64,000 nucleotides of DNA from Defluviitalea raffinosedens (GTDB lineage: Bacteria > Bacillota > Clostridia > Lachnospirales > Defluviitaleaceae): NCBI RefSeq assembly GCF_016908775.1, contig NZ_JAFBEP010000009.1:45937-109936 (forward strand), in the 5' to 3' direction. This document shows positions 7,172-16,935 of this stretch, in pieces. Every line of letters starts with the position of its first letter. Position 1 is the first letter of the stretch. A program made the position numbers and the translations under genes. The notes under the pieces were generated by a model. It did no database searches. It was not told the origin of the DNA and worked only from the letters and a program-made list of their open reading frames with translations.

Positions 7172-9337
7172 CTATAGATTTAATTTAAGCTGTGTATTAA
7201 CCTCTTTACCTTGTGCCGGCAATTCTTTGGCTCTTAATGCCCCCATATCCGTCTCATCATATTCGTCAGGAGCAAGAACTGTTTTAAGAAAAGTCTTTTT
7301 GCCCATTTTTAAACTTTGGACACCTGCCGCTTGTCTTTGCCTGCCAACAGGAATCAGACTTGTGTTAATAAGAGCAGCTTTTTCATCATTTCGTACAAGT
7401 AAAATATCTATATCCTCCATAACAGGAAGAATTCTTACACATTTGGAACGGCCATAAAAACCACCAACAAGTTTTCTTCTATACTGCTTGGTTTCATAGT
7501 ATTTAAGCGGTATCTTGATGAGCTTACCGTTTTCAAAAGCAATAAGAATATAGCCTGCATAAGTATTTCCCTCGGAAATAAAAATAATATGCTCATCCTC
7601 TTCCATTTCCAATACATTGGGAAGATAATCCCCTAAATTGCTGGCTTTGCAATCTTCCAGTTCATAGGCTTTAATTCTGTAGACATTTTGCTTGTCAGAA
7701 AATAATAAGATATCTCCCTTGTTATTCACTTCAATTTCTTGTAAAACTCTGTCTCCATCTTTTAATGCATGAGTTGAATTGGCTCTGTAAGATGCATGAG
7801 AAATTTTCTTGATATACTGATGTTCTGTCAAAAAGATTTTAACCCCATAGTCATCAATCAAATCTTCTTTAGAAATTGAAGTAATCTTCTCTTCTTCGAT
7901 GATTTCACTTTTTCTTGGTTCCCCATATTCTTTCTCTATTCTTTGAAGTTCTTTTTCGATCACTTTTTTGATCTTTTTATCATCCTGAATCAATTTCTTC
8001 AGACTTTCAATCTCTTTTCTTAAAGTATCGGCTTCTGCTATACGCTTTAAGATATATTCTTTGTTTAAATTTCTAAGTTTTATTTCTGCAATAAATTCTG
8101 CTTGTTTTTCATCAATCTGAAATCCTGCCATTAAATTCGGTACAACATCTTTTTCTTTTTCTGTATCTCTAATGATTTTAATGGCTTTGTCGATGTCCAG
8201 GAGAATCTGTTCAAGCCCCAAAAGCAAGTGCAATTTCTCTGACTTTCTGTCCAGTTCGAACTGGGATTTTCTGCGAATACATTTGATTCTAAATTTAATC
8301 CATTCGGATAAAATTTCTTTAATCCCCATAACCCTGGGATGCCCGTCAATCAGTATGTTAAAATTACAATTAAAACTGTCTTCCAAAGGCGTCAGGGTAT
8401 AAAGCTTCTTCATCAGTTCATCAGGGTCGGTATTTCTTTTTAAATCCAGGGTTAATTTGAGTCCTCCTAAATCGGTTTCGTCCCGGATATCGTTTACTTC
8501 TTTTATTTTTCCTATTTTAATTAAATCTACTAATTTGTCAATAATGGCTTCAACCGTAGTAGTATAAGGAATCTGAGTAATCTCAATATAATTATTTTTT
8601 GCGTCATAATTGTAAACAGCGCGGATTTTGAAGCTCCCCCGTCCGGTTTCATAGATCGTTCTCATTTCCTCTCCATTATATATGATTTTCCCTCCGCCAG
8701 GAAAATCTGGAGCTTTCAAATACTGGCAGACATCGGTTTTTTCGTTCTTTAGATATGCTATAGTGGCCTGACATACTTCCCTTAAATTAAATGAACATAT
8801 ATTGCTTGCCATCCCTACGGCAATTCCCTGGTTGGGATTCACTAATATATTGGGAAATGTTGTGGGTAAAAGCGTTGGTTCCTTCATGGTTCCATCATAA
8901 TTATCAACAAATTCCACAGTATTTTTGTCGATATCCGCAAAGAGTTCTTTACAGATCGGAGCCAGTTTGGCTTCTGTATATCTGGGTGCCGCATATGCCA
9001 TGTCTCTTGAATACTGTTTCCCAAAATTCCCCTTAGAATCTATGAAGGGAACTAAAAGGGTCTCTGCCCCAACAGTTAAACGGACCATGGTTTCATAGAT
9101 TGCCTGGTCCCCGTGGGGATTAAGCCTCATGGTTTGTCCAACGATATTGGCTGACTTGGTTTTTCCACCCTGCAGCAATCCCATCTTATACATGGTGTAT
9201 AAAAGTTTTCTGTGGGCGGGCTTAAAGCCATCTATTTCCGGAATTGCCCTGGATACGATAACACTCATGGCATAGGGCATATAGTTTTGTTTTAAGGTAT
9301 CGGTAATCTTTTGTGTAGAAATTAATGTTTCCCCCAT
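7172..9337 (-). CDS. parC: Type IIA topoisomerase subunit A, ParC-like
   Basis: The DNA-cleaving subunit of a GyrA/ParC-type topoisomerase, 721 residues. The breakage-reunion core is clear: YAMSVIVSRAIPEIDGFKPAHRKLLYTM near the N-terminus and DMAYAAPRYTEAKL (about residue 120) with the catalytic tyrosine. A coiled-coil/tower region (about 375-470) precedes a short beta-pinwheel C-terminal domain of roughly 200 residues. The GyrA box QRRGGKG is not seen, which points to a decatenase rather than a gyrase. It follows the B subunit by 65 bp and precedes hpt by 16 bp. Both subunits look divergent from textbook GyrA/ParC. Confidence 0.85.
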   Translation of the reverse strand: MGETLISTQKITDTLKQNYMPYAMSVIVSRAIPEIDGFKPAHRKLLYTMYKMGLLQGGKTKSANIVGQTMRLNPHGDQAIYETMVRLTVGAETLLVPFIDSKGNFGKQYSRDMAYAAPRYTEAKLAPICKELFADIDKNTVEFVDNYDGTMKEPTLLPTTFPNILVNPNQGIAVGMASNICSFNLREVCQATIAYLKNEKTDVCQYLKAPDFPGGGKIIYNGEEMRTIYETGRGSFKIRAVYNYDAKNNYIEITQIPYTTTVEAIIDKLVDLIKIGKIKEVNDIRDETDLGGLKLTLDLKRNTDPDELMKKLYTLTPLEDSFNCNFNILIDGHPRVMGIKEILSEWIKFRIKCIRRKSQFELDRKSEKLHLLLGLEQILLDIDKAIKIIRDTEKEKDVVPNLMAGFQIDEKQAEFIAEIKLRNLNKEYILKRIAEADTLRKEIESLKKLIQDDKKIKKVIEKELQRIEKEYGEPRKSEIIEEEKITSISKEDLIDDYGVKIFLTEHQYIKKISHASYRANSTHALKDGDRVLQEIEVNNKGDILLFSDKQNVYRIKAYELEDCKASNLGDYLPNVLEMEEDEHIIFISEGNTYAGYILIAFENGKLIKIPLKYYETKQYRRKLVGGFYGRSKCVRILPVMEDIDILLVRNDEKAALINTSLIPVGRQRQAAGVQSLKMGKKTFLKTVLAPDEYDETDMGALRAKELPAQGKEVNTQLKLNL

Positions 9338-9402
9338 GATTTTGCTCCTTTTGCATCTTAAAAGTCAAAAATTATAAATACTCGTTTAGATTTAAATAAC
9401 AC

Positions 9403-11382
9403 TTATATGATGTCCGTATGATCCAGATAAAGATGACCATATTCAGAAATATAGGTCTTTCTTTCCGTTAAATTGTCTCCTAACAGCATCTCAAAAATCT
9501 GCTTTGTTAATTCTATATCATCCGGAAGTACTTGAATCAGCCTTCTGGTCTCAGGGTTCATCGTAGTCTCCCACATCATATCGGGATCATTTTCACCAAG
9601 ACCTTTTGAACGCTGAATGGTATAATTCCCTTTAATTTGAGACAAAATGCGGTTTTTTTCTGCCTCATTATAAGCAAAATAGGTCTTATGCTTCATTCTG
9701 ATTTCATACAGGGGCGTCTCAGCAATATAGACTTTCCCTTTATCAATTAAAGTAGGTACCATTCGATACAGCATGGTTAAAATCAATGTACGAATTTGAT
9801 ACCCGTCCACATCGGCATCGGTACATATGATGATTTTATTCCACCTGAGCTTGTTTAAATCAAAGGTATGAAGATCTTTGGTATGTTTGTTGTGAAGCTC
9901 TACTCCGCAGCCCAGGACTTTTAAGAGGTCTGTTATGATTTCACTTTTAAAGATTTTGTGGTCGTCTGCTTTAAGGCAGTTTAAGATCTTGCCTCTGACT
10001 GGCATTATTGCCTGAAACTCTGCATTTCTTCCCATTTTACAAGAACCGAGGGCTGAATCTCCTTCAACAATATAGAGTTCTCTTTTTGAAACATCCTTAG
10101 TCCGACAATCAACGAATTTTTTAACCCGATTGACAACATCTATCTTGCCTCCTAATTGCTTTTTGATGTCAATTCGAGTTTTTTCTGCTTTTTCACGACT
10201 TCTTTTATTGATCAGTACCTGATTGGCAATTCTTTCTGCTTCGTCTTTGTTTTCTATAAAGTAAACTTCCAATTGCTTTTTAAGGAAAGAAGTCATCGCT
10301 TCCTGAATGAAAACATTGGTAATTGCTTTCTTAGTTTGATTTTCATAACTTGTAATCGTGGAAAAAGAATTGCTGACTAAAATCAAGCTGTCCTGAACAT
10401 CCGTAAAAGTAATCTTCTTTTCATTTTTATTATATTTATTTTCTGATTTCAGATATTGGTCAATAGCATATACAAAGGCACTCTTTACCGCCTTGTCCGG
10501 TGCCCCGCCATACTCTAAGAAACTGGAATTGTGAAAATACTCCAGTAAATTAATTTCATTACTGAAGCAAAAACCAATCTGCATTTTAACCTTATACTCT
10601 GGCTTATCCTCCCGGTCTCTTCCTTTTGTTTCCGTTTCGAAAAATTGAATGGAGGAAAAGTTTTTATTGTCGCTGATCTCCCTGATATAATCTATTATTC
10701 CGTTTTCATAGCAGTATTCGTAGGTTTTATTTTCAAATTCATCCTTTAATACAAAGGTTAATCCTGCATTAACAACGGCTTGTTTTTTTAATGTATCCTG
10801 GAAATAAGAAATCGGTATGCGAATATCCGTAAACACTTCTATATCCGGTTTCCACTTTATAATGGTTCCTGTGTATCCCGGAGCGCATTTTTCCTTTTTC
10901 ATACCTCCGACATTATTGCCCTTTTCAAAGTGCAGGTCATATTTGTAGCCATCTCTGTATACGGTAACATCCATATATTCTGAACTGTATTGAGTAGCAC
11001 AGCTTCCAAGGCCGTTTAAACCTAAACTAAACTCATAATTTTCTCCGGAATTATTATCGTATTTCCCTCCGGCATAAAGCTCACAAAAAACCAATTCCCA
11101 ATTGTATCTTTTTTCTTTTTCATTATAGTCCAGAGGAATTCCTCGCCCGTAATCACGAACCATTATAGAATAGTCTTTAAATAATGTGACTTCTATTCTG
11201 CTTCCAAAACCTTCTCTTGCTTCATCAATAGCGTTGGCAAGGATCTCAAAAAATGCATGCTGACACCCACTTAGTCCGTCAGAACCAAATATGACACTGG
11301 GTCTTAACCTTACGCGGTCAGCTCCTTTTAATAATGATATACTATCATTTCCATATCCGTTTTCTTTTTTATTTTTTGCCAT
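9403..11382 (-). CDS. parE: Type IIA topoisomerase subunit B, ParE-like
   Basis: The ATPase/TOPRIM subunit, 659 residues. The GHKL ATP site shows as FEILANAIDEARE (conserved Asn/Asp), DYGRGIPLD and SLGLNGLGSCATQ. TOPRIM shows as LYIVEGDSALGS (about residue 418) and CTDADVDGYQIRTLIL (about 500). The canonical EGDSAGG is altered to EGDSALG and the usual GxHIRTL to GYQIRTL, and the N-terminus LLKGADRVRLRPSVIFGS replaces the usual VRKRPGMYIG. The cell presumably has a standard gyrase elsewhere. First gene of a parE-parC-hpt operon. Confidence 0.85.
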   Translation of the reverse strand: MAKNKKENGYGNDSISLLKGADRVRLRPSVIFGSDGLSGCQHAFFEILANAIDEAREGFGSRIEVTLFKDYSIMVRDYGRGIPLDYNEKEKRYNWELVFCELYAGGKYDNNSGENYEFSLGLNGLGSCATQYSSEYMDVTVYRDGYKYDLHFEKGNNVGGMKKEKCAPGYTGTIIKWKPDIEVFTDIRIPISYFQDTLKKQAVVNAGLTFVLKDEFENKTYEYCYENGIIDYIREISDNKNFSSIQFFETETKGRDREDKPEYKVKMQIGFCFSNEINLLEYFHNSSFLEYGGAPDKAVKSAFVYAIDQYLKSENKYNKNEKKITFTDVQDSLILVSNSFSTITSYENQTKKAITNVFIQEAMTSFLKKQLEVYFIENKDEAERIANQVLINKRSREKAEKTRIDIKKQLGGKIDVVNRVKKFVDCRTKDVSKRELYIVEGDSALGSCKMGRNAEFQAIMPVRGKILNCLKADDHKIFKSEIITDLLKVLGCGVELHNKHTKDLHTFDLNKLRWNKIIICTDADVDGYQIRTLILTMLYRMVPTLIDKGKVYIAETPLYEIRMKHKTYFAYNEAEKNRILSQIKGNYTIQRSKGLGENDPDMMWETTMNPETRRLIQVLPDDIELTKQIFEMLLGDNLTERKTYISEYGHLYLDHTDII

Positions 11383-11517
11383 AAGTAAAGCTCCTCTTTC
11401 TTCTTTTCTCTCATTAGAGTAACGGCAACAAACGTTCGTGTCAAGTCTAATGTCGGATTTATAAATCTTTTGTCCTATGGTATAGTAAAGATACAGTTTA
11501 ATTTTTAGGGGGATCTT

Positions 11518-12324
11518 ATGGAAAAATTAAAAGGTGTATTTAAAGCATATAAAAAAAATGGAGAAGCATACTATCGCTCATCCATTACTTATAAAAACAA
11601 ACATATTAGCTTAGGAAGCTTCAAAAACCCTGAGCTGGCACATAAAGCTTATCTGGAAGCATATGAGATCTTTTTTAATAAAAACACAACCCTTTTAGGT
11701 TATTGTGAGGATCATATACTTTCTTTTGAAAAATGGGTCATTCTCCATAATTTCAGAGATAATGGCTACTATTTCGGAAATCCCATTTACCTGCATAAAT
11801 ATTATTTTTCCTATTATTTAGATCCTCAGACAGAACTTAAATTTGATGCAGACGATTTATTCTATTATGCTTCCCATAAAATTCACAGGAAAAACGGGTA
11901 TTTTTATGTCAATGACTATGGATTTCAACAAAATATTTTAAACCGTTATGGTATCAGAAATTTTGCCGTTAAAGACAGGGATTATCGCTTTAAAAATGGG
12001 GACGAATATGACTTCAGACATTATAATATAGAAATCATAAATCCTTACTACGGCGTATGCCAGGAATTCAGAAAAAACAAATTGGTTTATGTGGCCAGAA
12101 TCAATATACATGGCACCTGGACCATAGGAGTTTACTCTTCTCCTGTTAAAGCTGCCATAGCCTATAATAAAGCTGTGGATTTCGTATTGGCTCATGGAAT
12201 CAGCTCAAAAAACTATGTCAAAAATTACATTGAAGAACTGAATTCCACACAATATCAAGAAATATATTCAAGCATTAAAATTTCTAAAAAGCTAAAGGAA
12301 CTTGCCAAAAAGAAGACTAATTGA
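11518..12324 (+). CDS. AP2-like DNA-binding protein with degenerate HNH core
   Basis: A 268-residue protein with an AP2/integrase-type DNA-binding segment at each end: residues about 5-48 (GVFKAYKKNGEAYYRSSITY then HISLGSFKNPELAHKAYLEA) and about 178-225 (YYGVCQEFRKNKLVYVARIN then WTIGVYSSPVKAAIAYNKA). Between them, about 148-178, KNGDEYDFRHYNIEIIN aligns with the INGDKLDNRPENL part of HNH homing endonucleases, but the catalytic His-Asn-His residues are not apparent. It may be a domesticated mobile endonuclease acting as a DNA-binding protein. GGGGG precedes the ATG. The last 8 bp overlap the convergent YkuD gene. Confidence 0.55.
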   Translation: MEKLKGVFKAYKKNGEAYYRSSITYKNKHISLGSFKNPELAHKAYLEAYEIFFNKNTTLLGYCEDHILSFEKWVILHNFRDNGYYFGNPIYLHKYYFSYYLDPQTELKFDADDLFYYASHKIHRKNGYFYVNDYGFQQNILNRYGIRNFAVKDRDYRFKNGDEYDFRHYNIEIINPYYGVCQEFRKNKLVYVARINIHGTWTIGVYSSPVKAAIAYNKAVDFVLAHGISSKNYVKNYIEELNSTQYQEIYSSIKISKKLKELAKKKTN

Positions 12325-14512
12325 TCCACACAGTTGTATTTCTTGGAATGGTATCATAAAACCATTTGCTGTCTTCAACAGAAAATCTTATACAACCATG
12401 GGAAGCCCTTTTCCCTAAAACATTATTTTCTAAAACATAAGTACCAGTTACATCCATAAGCACCGAGTGGTATAAGTAGTCCCCCCAAATCTGAACCCAG
12501 TTTTTGCACATATATCCTTTTCCAAAGTACGCGCCTCGTTCTTTGATTGTAAAAAAGCCTCTGGGGGTGGGAGTAATATTGCGTCCCGTAGAGCAAAGCA
12601 TACTGCGAAGCAGTTTCCATCTTCCATTTTCTTTTTGGAATACATGAGTAATTTGTCTGTCTAAATCTGTCCATACAAAATAATTGGTTTGACTTGTAAA
12701 TCCTTTTTTGTTCACATATGTTTCCAGTTGTTCTTTAGTCATTCGATTTTTATTGGTAGGAGGGTCCGGGGGGATGGAAACGGAACCCCAAGGAATCCTT
12801 CCTGTTTTTCCTGTGGACATACTTTTGCATTGATACCAGCTTCCGTCCTCTCCGTATAAAATTTCCACTTTTTCTCCTTTAGTAAAACCACCCACCGATC
12901 GCTTCATTGTCCCAATAATAATTGAAGGTTTTACCAGAGAAAAAAGATTCTCATCCGAGTCTTTTGAAATACCACACACATAATCAATCACTCTTTGGGA
13001 TTTATAATAGTTTATGTCTTTCTCGTACAGAGGATTTACTGACAAGCTGGTCTTTTTAATGATTGTTCCTATATAAGCTTTCTTTTCGTATGATGCATAT
13101 TTTTCCAGGTGGATGGTTTCAGAACCATTCTTAGGAATGCTGTAAAATATATCTTCATCCGTACTGAAAGATCTGCTTTTTTCATCATACCAAAGGTGGA
13201 CGATTTCCACATCGATGGAAGCATTATTGCAATTATACACTTTATTGCCCAGCAATTTGACATTCAGTCCGTCGTTGGTCATATCATTGTTTAAAGTCAG
13301 TTTTACTTCTTTTCCATTCCATTCCACACTTCCAAACAGAGATAAATCATTAACATATATTAATGAAGAATTATTTACACTATAACAGGGAATTTTTCTA
13401 TTTCCTATGTAAACAGATGTGTTTGTGTAAACCACCTTATGGTTTACTAAACTTTCTTCTCTTTTCTTTATTTCTTCTGTAGACAATCCTGTTATTGCCT
13501 GATCCTTAGCCCTTTGTATGCAAATGGCTTTAAGCGCATCATTCCAGTCCAAATTAAAGCCATATTGCTTTAAATCAGATAAAAAGATCACCGTTGAATC
13601 ATTATATATAAAGGATGGGATCTGATAGCCGTTGATAAAAACTTTGGACTGATTTTTCTTTAAAATTCCCATATATGTCCCAGAGTCTATTTTCTTCGCA
13701 GCACTTTTATAAGTGGTCATGGATAAAAGTTTCTTAATCTTTTCTGCTTTATTTGTGCCAGATACTGCTTTCATTTTTCCCTTAAATGCCTGAGGATTTG
13801 CTTTATAACTTTTTATGCGGTCTAAAATAATTTCAAAATGCTCTGTTTTTACAGCATGATTGTATCCAAATTCTCCTTGATTGATCCCATCAAACAAATA
13901 TTCTGCGTAAGCTGCTTTTATGTATTCTTCATTCAATTGGCCTTTTATATCACTAAACAGAGGATCTTTTGAATAAATCGGCTGAATATTTAAGACATTG
14001 CACATTATTCTTGCTAAATTTCCTCTTGTAAGGACCTGATCTTTTTTTCTATTGGGAATCCCTTTTAAATATCCCTGATTTTCTCCAAATATGATATAAT
14101 CATCAACAATTTCATTCTCTTCTGTAGGTGTAAAAATTTTGACCAATTCTTTAATGCATTCTTCCAGGGTAATATCTATGTTTTCTATCTCATCTTGTGT
14201 TGTTGCATTCTTCGCATTTTCTTCTTGTGTATGACCATCTTCCTGAATCCTTTCAGTTTCATTTCCTGATTCTGTTTCCTCTATTTCTTCTCCTTCTTCT
14301 GCCACAGATCCTTCTTCTAGGTCCTGATCATCTTGTCCTGAAATTTCTTCTGTATTAGTTTCCTTATAAGTCTCTTCTATTGCTCCTGTGATCGTTTCGT
14401 CTGCATACGCAACCAAAATCGTATTAGAACCAATAAATGATGATAATATAATAATTGCTAAAATAAATATCACCCTATAAATCCATAAAAGAAGTAGTTT
14501 TCTTGTTTTCAT
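12317..14512 (-). CDS. Exported L,D-transpeptidase with SLH-like and SH3 domains
   Basis: A 731-residue envelope protein. In order: a membrane or signal segment (about 4-28), a Glu-rich linker (about 35-105), an SLH-like cell-wall anchoring region (about 115-245), two copper-amine-oxidase-N-like repeats (INGYQIPSFIYNDSTVIFL and IGNRKIPCYSVNNSSLIYV), an SH3-like segment (about 540-585) and a C-terminal YkuD catalytic domain ending in RASHGCIRFS, the H...SHGCxR active site with its cysteine. It probably makes 3-3 peptidoglycan cross-links or attaches proteins. The start at MKTRKLL is chosen because AGGAGG lies 7 nt upstream. Confidence 0.85.
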   Translation of the reverse strand: MKTRKLLLLWIYRVIFILAIIILSSFIGSNTILVAYADETITGAIEETYKETNTEEISGQDDQDLEEGSVAEEGEEIEETESGNETERIQEDGHTQEENAKNATTQDEIENIDITLEECIKELVKIFTPTEENEIVDDYIIFGENQGYLKGIPNRKKDQVLTRGNLARIMCNVLNIQPIYSKDPLFSDIKGQLNEEYIKAAYAEYLFDGINQGEFGYNHAVKTEHFEIILDRIKSYKANPQAFKGKMKAVSGTNKAEKIKKLLSMTTYKSAAKKIDSGTYMGILKKNQSKVFINGYQIPSFIYNDSTVIFLSDLKQYGFNLDWNDALKAICIQRAKDQAITGLSTEEIKKREESLVNHKVVYTNTSVYIGNRKIPCYSVNNSSLIYVNDLSLFGSVEWNGKEVKLTLNNDMTNDGLNVKLLGNKVYNCNNASIDVEIVHLWYDEKSRSFSTDEDIFYSIPKNGSETIHLEKYASYEKKAYIGTIIKKTSLSVNPLYEKDINYYKSQRVIDYVCGISKDSDENLFSLVKPSIIIGTMKRSVGGFTKGEKVEILYGEDGSWYQCKSMSTGKTGRIPWGSVSIPPDPPTNKNRMTKEQLETYVNKKGFTSQTNYFVWTDLDRQITHVFQKENGRWKLLRSMLCSTGRNITPTPRGFFTIKERGAYFGKGYMCKNWVQIWGDYLYHSVLMDVTGTYVLENNVLGKRASHGCIRFSVEDSKWFYDTIPRNTTVWIN

Positions 14513-14635
14513 TCTCAGTCCTCCTATACGTAATTGATGTAAAAACATAAATATAATACCAATTTTTGTAAATTATTTCAAGCAATTTTCTCTTTATTGT
14601 TTTGAGAGAAAATACATAAAATATTTGTGAGACAA

Positions 14636-14664
14636 TTGCATTTAATCTGCAAAACTGCTATACT
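14636..14664 (+). promoter_or_regulatory. Candidate promoter of the 145-residue protein gene
   Basis: TTGCAT (14636-14641), a 17-nt spacer, then TATACT (14659-14664), about 50 bp before the start codon. Confidence 0.6.
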
Positions 14665-14715
14665 ACTGTTCATGAGACTTATTCAAAATTATGTATGCAT
14701 ATGGAGGTCTAAGCA

Positions 14716-15153
14716 ATGAACGAAAACAATGGTAAAAGATTTATTTGGTTATTTGCAGGATTATTCGTAGTATTATTGGTTTTTGCTGGATTAAATCACG
14801 CTTCTGGCAGAGCAAATAATACATCCAGTGTTTCATTGGATAAAATGATTAAGGCAATCGTTGAAAGTGATGCCGTGGTTTCTGACATCCCTGATATGCT
14901 TCCGGATGAAAGCATGGTTCCAGAAGATCTCATTCCTTATTTAAGAATAGAAAAAGAACGTGCTGCTACTCAAAAATTAGTAGGAGATCTCTTCTATGTT
15001 TATGTTCCAAGCACAGGTATCTCTTCCTTGTACTATTATATCAATAGCAGTACCATTCCTCTTTATCATTCCAATGAAGGAATTCAATTTTCCGATGAAA
15101 CCTTTGCTCCATTCCTGGAAAAAGTAGAGGAAACCTATGCACAAACACTGTAA
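14716..15153 (+). CDS. Hypothetical membrane-anchored protein
   Basis: Not recognised. At 145 residues it has one N-terminal hydrophobic segment (about residues 9-26), after which the chain is soluble, mildly acidic and probably extracytoplasmic. GGAGG lies 9 nt before the ATG. It has its own promoter and terminator and lies divergent from the YkuD gene, so an envelope role is possible but not shown. Confidence 0.65.
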   Translation: MNENNGKRFIWLFAGLFVVLLVFAGLNHASGRANNTSSVSLDKMIKAIVESDAVVSDIPDMLPDESMVPEDLIPYLRIEKERAATQKLVGDLFYVYVPSTGISSLYYYINSSTIPLYHSNEGIQFSDETFAPFLEKVEETYAQTL

Positions 15154-15193
15154 CAGAGATTGATCAATTCCATTCTAAAATGATTCTAATGAT

Positions 15194-15222
15194 AACCGCT
15201 CGAATTAATCGAGCGGTTTTGT
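15194..15222 (+). terminator. Terminator of the 145-residue protein gene
   Basis: A perfect 10-bp stem AACCGCTCGA / TCGAGCGGTT with a 5-nt loop, followed by TTTTG. Confidence 0.88.
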
Positions 15223-15261
15223 ACTATAATGATTATAGAAAGCTATTCATGAGGTGCCAAA

Positions 15262-16113
15262 ATGGAAATTCAACTAGAAATACTAAAATACATTCAATCT
15301 TTTCGCTCTGATTTTCTGGATCATTTTTTTGAACTGATTACTCTGACTGGTGAAGAAACTTTTTTAGTTCTTGTTTTTAGCTTTATCTATTGCTGTATTC
15401 ATAAAGATTTCGGTTATAGATTAGGATTTTTCTTGCTGAGCAATGTCATATTTAATTCAGGTCTCAAGAACTTTTTTCATACAGCAAGACCTATAGGAAA
15501 ACTAGGCATTACATCCCTTCGTCTAGAAACTGCTACAGGTTATTCTTTCCCAAGCGGTCATACTCAAGTTGCTTCGGGCTTTTGGATGATGATTATGAAT
15601 TATGTCCATAAAAAATGGATGTATATACTGGGAGCCTTTATGATTGCTCTTATAGGATTATCCAGATTATATCTGGGGGTCCATTGGCCTGTAGATGTGA
15701 TTGGCGGAATTGTGTTCTCATGCATTTGGTTTGTTTTTATAAATGTTTCAATGAACTACGCAGAGAAAACTCAGAAGTCGTTAATTTTTGTTCTTATTTT
15801 TATGATTTTAGGTTTCATCATTGTTATGGTTCGTGGTGTCAATGAAATCAAAATGTTTGGATGCCTGACAGGATTATTTTTTGGTTATTTAATAGAAACT
15901 AAATATATTCATTTCAAAATTCAAGGCAATTTGGCAAGACGAATAATCAGCTGGCTTTTAGGCATTATCACGCTAATATTGATTAAGTATGGACTTAAAG
16001 CCATTTTGCCTTCCAATAATATTTCCTATTTTTTACAATATGTATTGATTTGCATGTGGATTATTGCTGGAATTCCATTTTTCTTTATCAACATCATTCA
16101 AAAAAACAACTAA
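15262..16113 (+). CDS. PAP2-family phosphatase, membrane
   Basis: A polytopic membrane protein of 283 residues with about eight hydrophobic segments. The full PAP2 signature is present: KNFFHTARP (about residue 72), YSFPSGHTQ (about 94) and SRLYLGVHWPVDVIGG (about 133), giving the KX6RP, PSGH and SRX5HX3D motifs. It probably dephosphorylates a lipid pyrophosphate such as undecaprenyl diphosphate. The C-terminal half adds further membrane helices beyond the catalytic core. GAGGTG precedes the ATG. It is 20 bp upstream of the exonuclease gene, so co-transcribed. Confidence 0.88.
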   Translation: MEIQLEILKYIQSFRSDFLDHFFELITLTGEETFLVLVFSFIYCCIHKDFGYRLGFFLLSNVIFNSGLKNFFHTARPIGKLGITSLRLETATGYSFPSGHTQVASGFWMMIMNYVHKKWMYILGAFMIALIGLSRLYLGVHWPVDVIGGIVFSCIWFVFINVSMNYAEKTQKSLIFVLIFMILGFIIVMVRGVNEIKMFGCLTGLFFGYLIETKYIHFKIQGNLARRIISWLLGIITLILIKYGLKAILPSNNISYFLQYVLICMWIIAGIPFFFINIIQKNN

Positions 16114-16133
16114 CTGTTTGAGGAGCTATACAA

Positions 16134-16913
16134 ATGAATTTTATAATATTTGATCTGGAATTTAATCAAGGCTTTGATTTTAAAAAAACAGGAAAACCTG
16201 CCAACAACCCTAAATGCCCCTTTGAAATCATAGAAATTGGAGCAATCAAATTAAATGAATCTTTGGAAGCAGTAGAATGTTTTCATTCTTTAATCAAACC
16301 TAAAATCTATAAACGTCTGCATCCTTTCGTTAAAGATATCACCAAAATTTCTAATGAAGATTTAAATCATGCTCCAAGTTTTTCTGAAGTGTATAAAAAT
16401 TTTCTAAAGTTCATTGACAGTGAATATGATGTTTTCTGTGTGTGGGGTACTGTGGATTTGAAAGAACTATACCGAAATGCATTATATCATCGACTTCATA
16501 AAAAACGGCTGCCTCAAAGATATATAGATATTCAGTCTATGGCTGCAACATATCTGAATAATCCTACAGGAAGCAGTATAGGTCTTAGAAATGCTGTAGA
16601 ATTGCTGAATATTCCTCTTGACAATGAGTTCCACAATGCTCTTTATGATGCCGCGTATACTGCTGAAATATTCAAGCGTTTATATCATAAAAACATCAAG
16701 CCTGAAACCTATAACTATTTACCCCTCTCCACAGTCAAAAAAGCTACGCAGCCTAAAAATAAGAAACGCCTGGATAAAAAAAGTTTATTCCTACAGTTTG
16801 AGAAAATGTTTAACAGACAACTGTCCTCTGAAGAAAAGGAAATGATCAAACTAGCCTATAAAATGGGTCAAACCAATCAATTTATGATCGATAACACTAA
16901 AAAAAGCCCTTAA
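16134..16913 (+). CDS. DEDDh 3'-5' exonuclease
   Basis: A 259-residue exonuclease of the RNase T/DNA polymerase III epsilon fold, close to the KapD/ERI1-like branch. The catalytic acidic residues are visible: D and E in FDLEFNQ (residues 6-8), D in WGTVDLKEL (about 106), then H and D in HNALYDAAYTAEIF (about 167-172). A Lys-rich tail (about 200-259) may bind nucleic acid. GAGGAG lies upstream of the ATG. Second gene of a pair with the PAP2 phosphatase. Confidence 0.85.
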   Translation: MNFIIFDLEFNQGFDFKKTGKPANNPKCPFEIIEIGAIKLNESLEAVECFHSLIKPKIYKRLHPFVKDITKISNEDLNHAPSFSEVYKNFLKFIDSEYDVFCVWGTVDLKELYRNALYHRLHKKRLPQRYIDIQSMAATYLNNPTGSSIGLRNAVELLNIPLDNEFHNALYDAAYTAEIFKRLYHKNIKPETYNYLPLSTVKKATQPKNKKRLDKKSLFLQFEKMFNRQLSSEEKEMIKLAYKMGQTNQFMIDNTKKSP

Positions 16914-16935
16914 TCCTTCACTGGATTATGGGCTT
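16899..16935 (-). terminator. Terminator of the LacI-family gene
   Basis: The stem AAGCCC-T-TAATCC / GGATTA-T-GGGCTT has a one-base internal mismatch. On the minus strand it is followed by seven T. Both convergent stop codons lie within the stem. Confidence 0.8.
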
